This document shows positions 60,301-64,000 of a stretch of 64,000 nucleotides of DNA, one piece after another (positions within the stretch are counted from its first letter, which is position 1; every line of letters begins with the position of its first letter). Position numbers and translations under genes: made by a program. Source of the DNA: Dipylidium caninum (lineage: Eukaryota; Platyhelminthes; Cestoda; Cyclophyllidea; Dipylidiidae); the NCBI GenBank assembly GCA_017562135.1, contig QEYB01000825.1, forward strand, positions 1 to 64,000, given 5' to 3'. Below the pieces are notes generated by a model. It was not told where the DNA came from. It ran no database searches and worked only from the letters and a program-made list of their open reading frames with translations.

Positions 60301-61965
60301 TTATAGTTCTTACCCTTTTCTAAATTTAAAATTAGTAATAAAAATAATAACTTCCAGATTGCTTCTTGCACCCACTTAAAAAGTGCACCGACAGCACATG
60401 TCCCTGTATTTAATGAGGGAAACCAGAAATGGGGTACAGAAAACTTGATGTCTAACCGTCCCGAAACTATCATAAAGCCATTGTCGGTACTTTACGAATA
60501 TCGCCTTTAACGCTTACTTTTTCTTGCCCGACGCAGTAAACACTGTTGCCATGACATCCAGCAGACGCGGTTATTCCTCAAAGCAGACGGCCAGTTGATT
60601 TAAAACTATCGTTCGGCTTGCCCCTTCAACTGGGCCGGGGCCAGCTACTAATCTTTATGGCTTTTTTTAAGTGGGCAGAGACCAGAGTATGCACAAACCT
60701 GCTACCCATTGAATTTAGGTCGTTCCAGAATCTTCTACTGGACCAATAGACGATTCACGGGAGCGGAAAAACACCTCCCCCCCCCGCCGTTCCACCTCGC
60801 GGCTAATACGACCGACACGTAGGATCGGGACGTTCGTGTCCACGTCAGACCTGGGTGGGGGCGGGCTACCAGTGCCTCTCAGGCTTGACCGCCAAACAAA
60901 TCTGTCAACGCTGCTCGAAGAGAGGAGGCACCGCCGACGATCGCCTCGGGAGAGTCTTTTGCCTCCACAGCATCAAATGTACTTTCTTGCTGAGGCCACT
61001 CGAAAATTCCCTGTCAAATTAATTCCCTCTCGAGCCCATTAGCACGGCCTTGCAGCAGTTGGACGAGAATTGCAGATGAATAAGTGCCTGAGAATTGTCA
61101 ACTGTGTGAAATAGGGAGGACACGGTGACGCTGTGGGAAAGGCTTTTAGCCCCCAAACCCCATTCTTTCCACTCCAAAGCGTTCTCCTCGCTCGAAGGCT
61201 GAGAGAGCGCGCGGGTCTCCGTTCCGTCTACGGTTAAACGTCAAGTTGGCAGCCGGTGCTCAGCAGCTGACTTTGACGTGGCGGGCAATATTTGCTCTCG
61301 GTCATTCGCCCAACCTCCCGGGGACTCCTCGAGGACGCTGGGGGCAGGTGAAGATGCATTTGGGACGAAAGGGGCAGCCTCAAGCAAACCAACGCATCGA
61401 CTCGAAATTTACGCTTTAAAAGACCATTTGCAGGTAATTTGTCTCTGAAGCGGCGCAGTGGACAGAGTAATTGCGCGAGAGGTCGGTAGAAGAATGGTAC
61501 AAAATGGCATAAATTTTCAGAGATTAACTTAAACCCGCCTGTCAAGCGTGACTTAATCGGTGGTTGTCGGTGGGAGAAGAAGCCTGGCAATTTTTGCCTC
61601 CGTGACTCCACGCCGCCTTATGATCGCAGTGGGAGCAGTCGAGGGGGAGGAGAGCACTCACCATAGTTTTTCTGTTCATCAAGGAAGGCGACGACCGAGT
61701 CGGCGTGGTGGGGCGCCGCGGCGACCAGGTGACCATCATCGTCAGTAGTCGAGCGGTAGAGACGCATCAGGTAGTCCGGGGGGCTGCGGCCTCGCTGCTC
61801 GCCTCCACCCGCTAGTACCGCGTCAGCTTTGGACACGATGTGCAACAGGAGGATGAGGAGGAGGAGGAAATGGAGGAAATGGAGGCGGAGCCGGAGGCGG
61901 AGGCGGCGACGGAGGTGCAGACGACGAGGGGGGACGAGGGAGCAGGTTGTGGTGATACTGTACAA
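51330..61965 (-). CDS. BMP-type TGF-beta superfamily ligand precursor
   Basis: Secreted growth factor precursor, 474 residues, with six exons in perfect phase: 61,662-61,965, 57,712-57,929, 56,957-57,116, 52,555-52,722, 51,850-51,980 and 51,330-51,773. Exon 1 gives a hydrophobic leader (leucine-rich, about residues 22-46) and the prodomain opening PDYLMRLYRSTTDDDG. Exon 2 has FFKVTQLPPHTVPIQAEFHL, exon 3 LHLLETKRIFRYYYGW, exon 4 LQPCLIVYC, and exon 5 the furin-type site RRSKR. The mature domain has seven cysteines: CRRRKMVVNF, DWILAPVTFDAGVCTGACTF, TNHAVLQS, PPPCCVPHEL and MVVKSCGCK at the end. The double cysteine shows that the interchain cysteine is kept. Loop residues between NHAVLQSV and PCCVP (about 51,455-51,554) form an insert of roughly 25 residues, alanine- and threonine-rich. 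It could be a BMP2/4/Dpp or BMP3 relative; I cannot separate these by eye. Confidence 0.95.
52723..56956. other. Large intron of the BMP-type gene (between exons 3 and 4)
   Basis: About 4.2 kb of intron. The outer parts are GC-rich with many chance open frames on both strands; the middle (about 53,680-55,000) is distinctly AT-rich. A plus-strand frame at 54,594-54,818 ends near a possible donor at 54,790 and reads KLKSLVRVKRVLDELYVMRE, which looks protein-like but matches nothing I recognise. Confidence 0.5.
57930..61661. other. First intron of the BMP-type gene
   Basis: About 3.7 kb between the leader exon and the second prodomain exon. It is GC-rich to about 59,400, then AT-rich around 59,800-60,600, then GC-rich again. 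It holds a CA dinucleotide tract at 59,059-59,085. I see no conserved coding segment; long first introns of signalling genes often hold enhancers, but nothing here proves that. Confidence 0.5.
59059..59085. repeat. CA dinucleotide microsatellite
   Basis: Thirteen or so uninterrupted CA units in the first intron of the BMP-type gene. Confidence 0.95.
61847..61915. repeat. GGA-rich trinucleotide tract inside the BMP leader exon
   Basis: A purine-rich imperfect GGA/GGC triplet tract. On the minus strand it codes for the leucine-rich hydrophobic leader and the arginine-leucine alternation just before it, so the low complexity is coding. Confidence 0.85.
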
Positions 61966-64000
61966 CGGAGTTGAAACCCGAAATACTTTATCATCCGCCA
62001 GTTTGCAGGGGAGATATGCTGCATTGGCCGACTGTCTCTGTCGCGTCTATACTGGTCGCTGGCTGGTCCACTTTCTCACTTGTACTCGTGGCCGTAACAA
62101 CACCCGTCTGCTGACTGTCTCAAACGGCCGCTGCTGTGTCGGCAGCTCGGGAGGCGAGGAGCGAGAGAGAGCGAGAGCGGGCTAGCGAGCGAGCAGCGAG
62201 CGAGAGAGAGGAATCTAATGTGAAGTAGCGTGAAATTCGCCCCTTCCTCGGCCTCGCCTCGCCCCACGCGCGCACCCACGCGTACTTCCACCGCGGCCTC
62301 CGCCGCCTCCCATTGGCCGCAGGTGGGGAAGTGGGTGAGCCAGTCTTGGGCAAAGCTTCCCGTCCACCGCGTCTTCCGCCCCGCCTCTGCCCTGCCCCTG
62401 CCCCACACGCCCCCCCCCCCCTTTTGCCCCGAAACCATAATAAAGTGAAGCAGTGTTGAAGAATGGCAAATTACTGACGCACGGTGGCCTTGGCAACTAT
62501 GGCAATGGCTTTTCAACCAACGTGAAAGGACGAGGACACTGAAAAGGTGCCTTCTAGGGCATCTCGCGGATCGCCCTTCTCGTTAGTCGCGGTTGTAGCG
62601 GAATTAAAATTTAATCACAAGGCGTGAAGGTGGAATGTCCGAAATGAGCGCAAGGAGGAAGGGAGCTCGAGAGAGCGCGAGCACGAGTAATCGTCAGTGC
62701 CGCGGCACCGCTCGCAGTGTGACGTGAATGACGTGTTGAGAGACGGTGACACCTGGTCGGGCGGAGGCGGCCTTAGTTGCCGACTTGCCACTGGCCCTCT
62801 GAGTACTTTCGAAGGTGGCCTTAGGACGCTCCGGTGATGCCCCCAGGGTCGTTGGTGCCGCCGCGGCGACGATGGCGAGGCTGGAGAGAGACAGCAGACC
62901 AGTCGAAGAGAGCGCTGCGGGCTTCACCTCCAAGAAATGCCAGCAAATGCGTGTCAACTGTCACTTGTGCTCAGTTGACTCGCGTCCGCAGCGCATCCTG
63001 CGACCCTCGGCCTGCGCGCCCGCCTTGCGGGGCTCTCAAGCCATTTGTCACCGAGGTGGAGGGTGGAGGGTGGAGGGAAGAGTGCACTCGACTCCTCCCC
63101 GGCTCCGTCACGTGCGCCAGATGCCATGGTAACCAACTCACCTGCCAAGAAGATGGGATTAATAGGAGTGGAGTCGAGGCGACTGGGGTGGAGTGGAGAG
63201 GAGTGGACTGAGTGTGTGCGCGAGCTTGTCTCCCCAACACCGCCTCATTGTGAGCTGCTCGATTTGGACAAGCCTCCTCCTCCTCCTCCTGCTCCTCCTC
63301 CTCCTCCTCCTCCTCCTCCTCCTCCTCCGTCCCCATTACTTCCACACTTCGAATGGGCGATTTCGTTTGCGCCTGAGGTAATAAGTGGCCGTGGTTTACG
63401 TCGCTCTCGGGCAGTGGCGAAACCATCACAGCCCCGATTGTATCATGACATTTCCACTGGCATTTCGCGCACTCGCCCCCGCACAGTCATAAAAGAGGGC
63501 GCGAGGGAACACACTTTTACTCGTGCGAATTGGCAGATGGAATATCACACCCGGTTGGCAGCCTCGGCCAGGGCGACCATGCGCCGGGTGTGCGTGGAGG
63601 CCGCGTGGAAGGCCTCGCGGGGAGGTGGAGCATCTTCCCCCCGGCTCGGAAGCCATGAAACGCGTTACGATGTGTTCACCTCCTCATTTCCTACACTTTT
63701 TCCCTGTTTGTCTCCCATTGTTTATTTCTCTTTTTCACTGCGCCCCTCCGACAGGCTGGGGCCTTTGTGTCAGCGGCCATCGGCCTTTCCAGCCGTCCTC
63801 GGTGGGGGGTGGGGCGGACAGAAATGGCCACCTTTCGTGTCGGCCGGGCTGACCGACTTGTTTGTTTGGTCTCTTGGCCCTCGCGGATGCCGCCCGTTCC
63901 TGCAATCGCCCCGTCTTCTTTTGGCCGGAAACTATGCAACGGGCGTTTCCCCCACCCACCCCCCTTTGTCCCGCCGCGGCTGAGAGAGTTGCATTGCATC
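61966..64000. other. Upstream region of the BMP-type gene; no supported gene
   Basis: Two kilobases of GC-rich, CpG-containing sequence with purine tracts (GCGAGAGAG motifs at 62,160-62,210). Long open frames occur on both strands here, including 312 codons at 63,045-63,983, but they are the product of high GC content and triplet repeats and show no conserved motif. The region most likely holds the promoter and 5' leader of the minus-strand ligand gene. Confidence 0.5.
63273..63329. repeat. CTC trinucleotide microsatellite
   Basis: Almost uninterrupted CTC/TCC triplets over about 57 bases, with one GCT interruption near 63,290. It produces artificial proline or glutamate runs in the overlapping open frames. 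Confidence 0.95.

Noticed and set aside
63045..63983. A 312-codon open frame on the plus strand at the window end
   Set aside because: It runs through the CTC microsatellite and high-GC sequence, both strands are open at once, and no conserved motif or domain appears. It lies where the BMP-type gene should have its upstream region.

Overview
This is a eukaryotic window, most likely from a parasitic flatworm and probably a tapeworm. The genes are intron-rich. They mix ultra-short introns (33-38 bases) with introns of about 1 kb, and their proteins align with animal orthologues. I call exons from conserved protein motifs, GT/AG borders and matching codon phase. No transcript evidence was available.

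Layout. (1) Positions 1-21,363 form a very large inverted repeat: two arms of about 10.3 kb around a spacer of roughly 480 bases. The right arm carries the first two thirds of a plus-strand Dicer gene, which runs on through unique sequence to 24,669. The left arm is a mirrored, frame-broken copy of the same gene on the minus strand. The arms differ largely by one-base insertions and deletions, many in homopolymers, so a long-read fold-back or unpolished assembly artefact is more likely than an old duplication. (2) Positions 25,605-27,592 hold two close minus-strand genes: a CUEDC2-like gene and LYRM4/ISD11, the Fe-S cluster assembly factor. (3) Positions 29,254-37,669 encode STT3B, the catalytic subunit of oligosaccharyltransferase, in nine exons with one apparent frameshifting base. 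(4) Positions 38,422-46,245 carry two adjacent plus-strand genes that I read as subunits of the Fanconi anaemia core complex: a FAAP100-like beta-propeller protein, then a FANCA-like protein lacking the long C-terminal half. (5) Positions 46,615-49,419 encode IMP4 (U3 snoRNP, 18S rRNA processing) on the minus strand. (6) Positions 51,330-61,965 encode a BMP-type TGF-beta ligand on the minus strand in six exons that join in perfect phase.

The genes do not form one pathway. The notable functional cluster is the FAAP100-like/FANCA-like pair, two partners of one DNA crosslink-repair complex lying about 100 bases apart, possibly co-transcribed or even fused. By eye, composition changes along the window: the Dicer block and the BMP block are GC-rich, while the middle (about 25.5-51 kb) is AT-rich.

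Sequence quality matters for every reading here. Three otherwise intact genes (STT3B, FAAP100-like, CUEDC2-like) each need exactly one base added or removed to restore frame, and phase arithmetic independently supports each correction. The assembly therefore appears to carry residual indels, and broken frames should not be taken as pseudogenes without read support.
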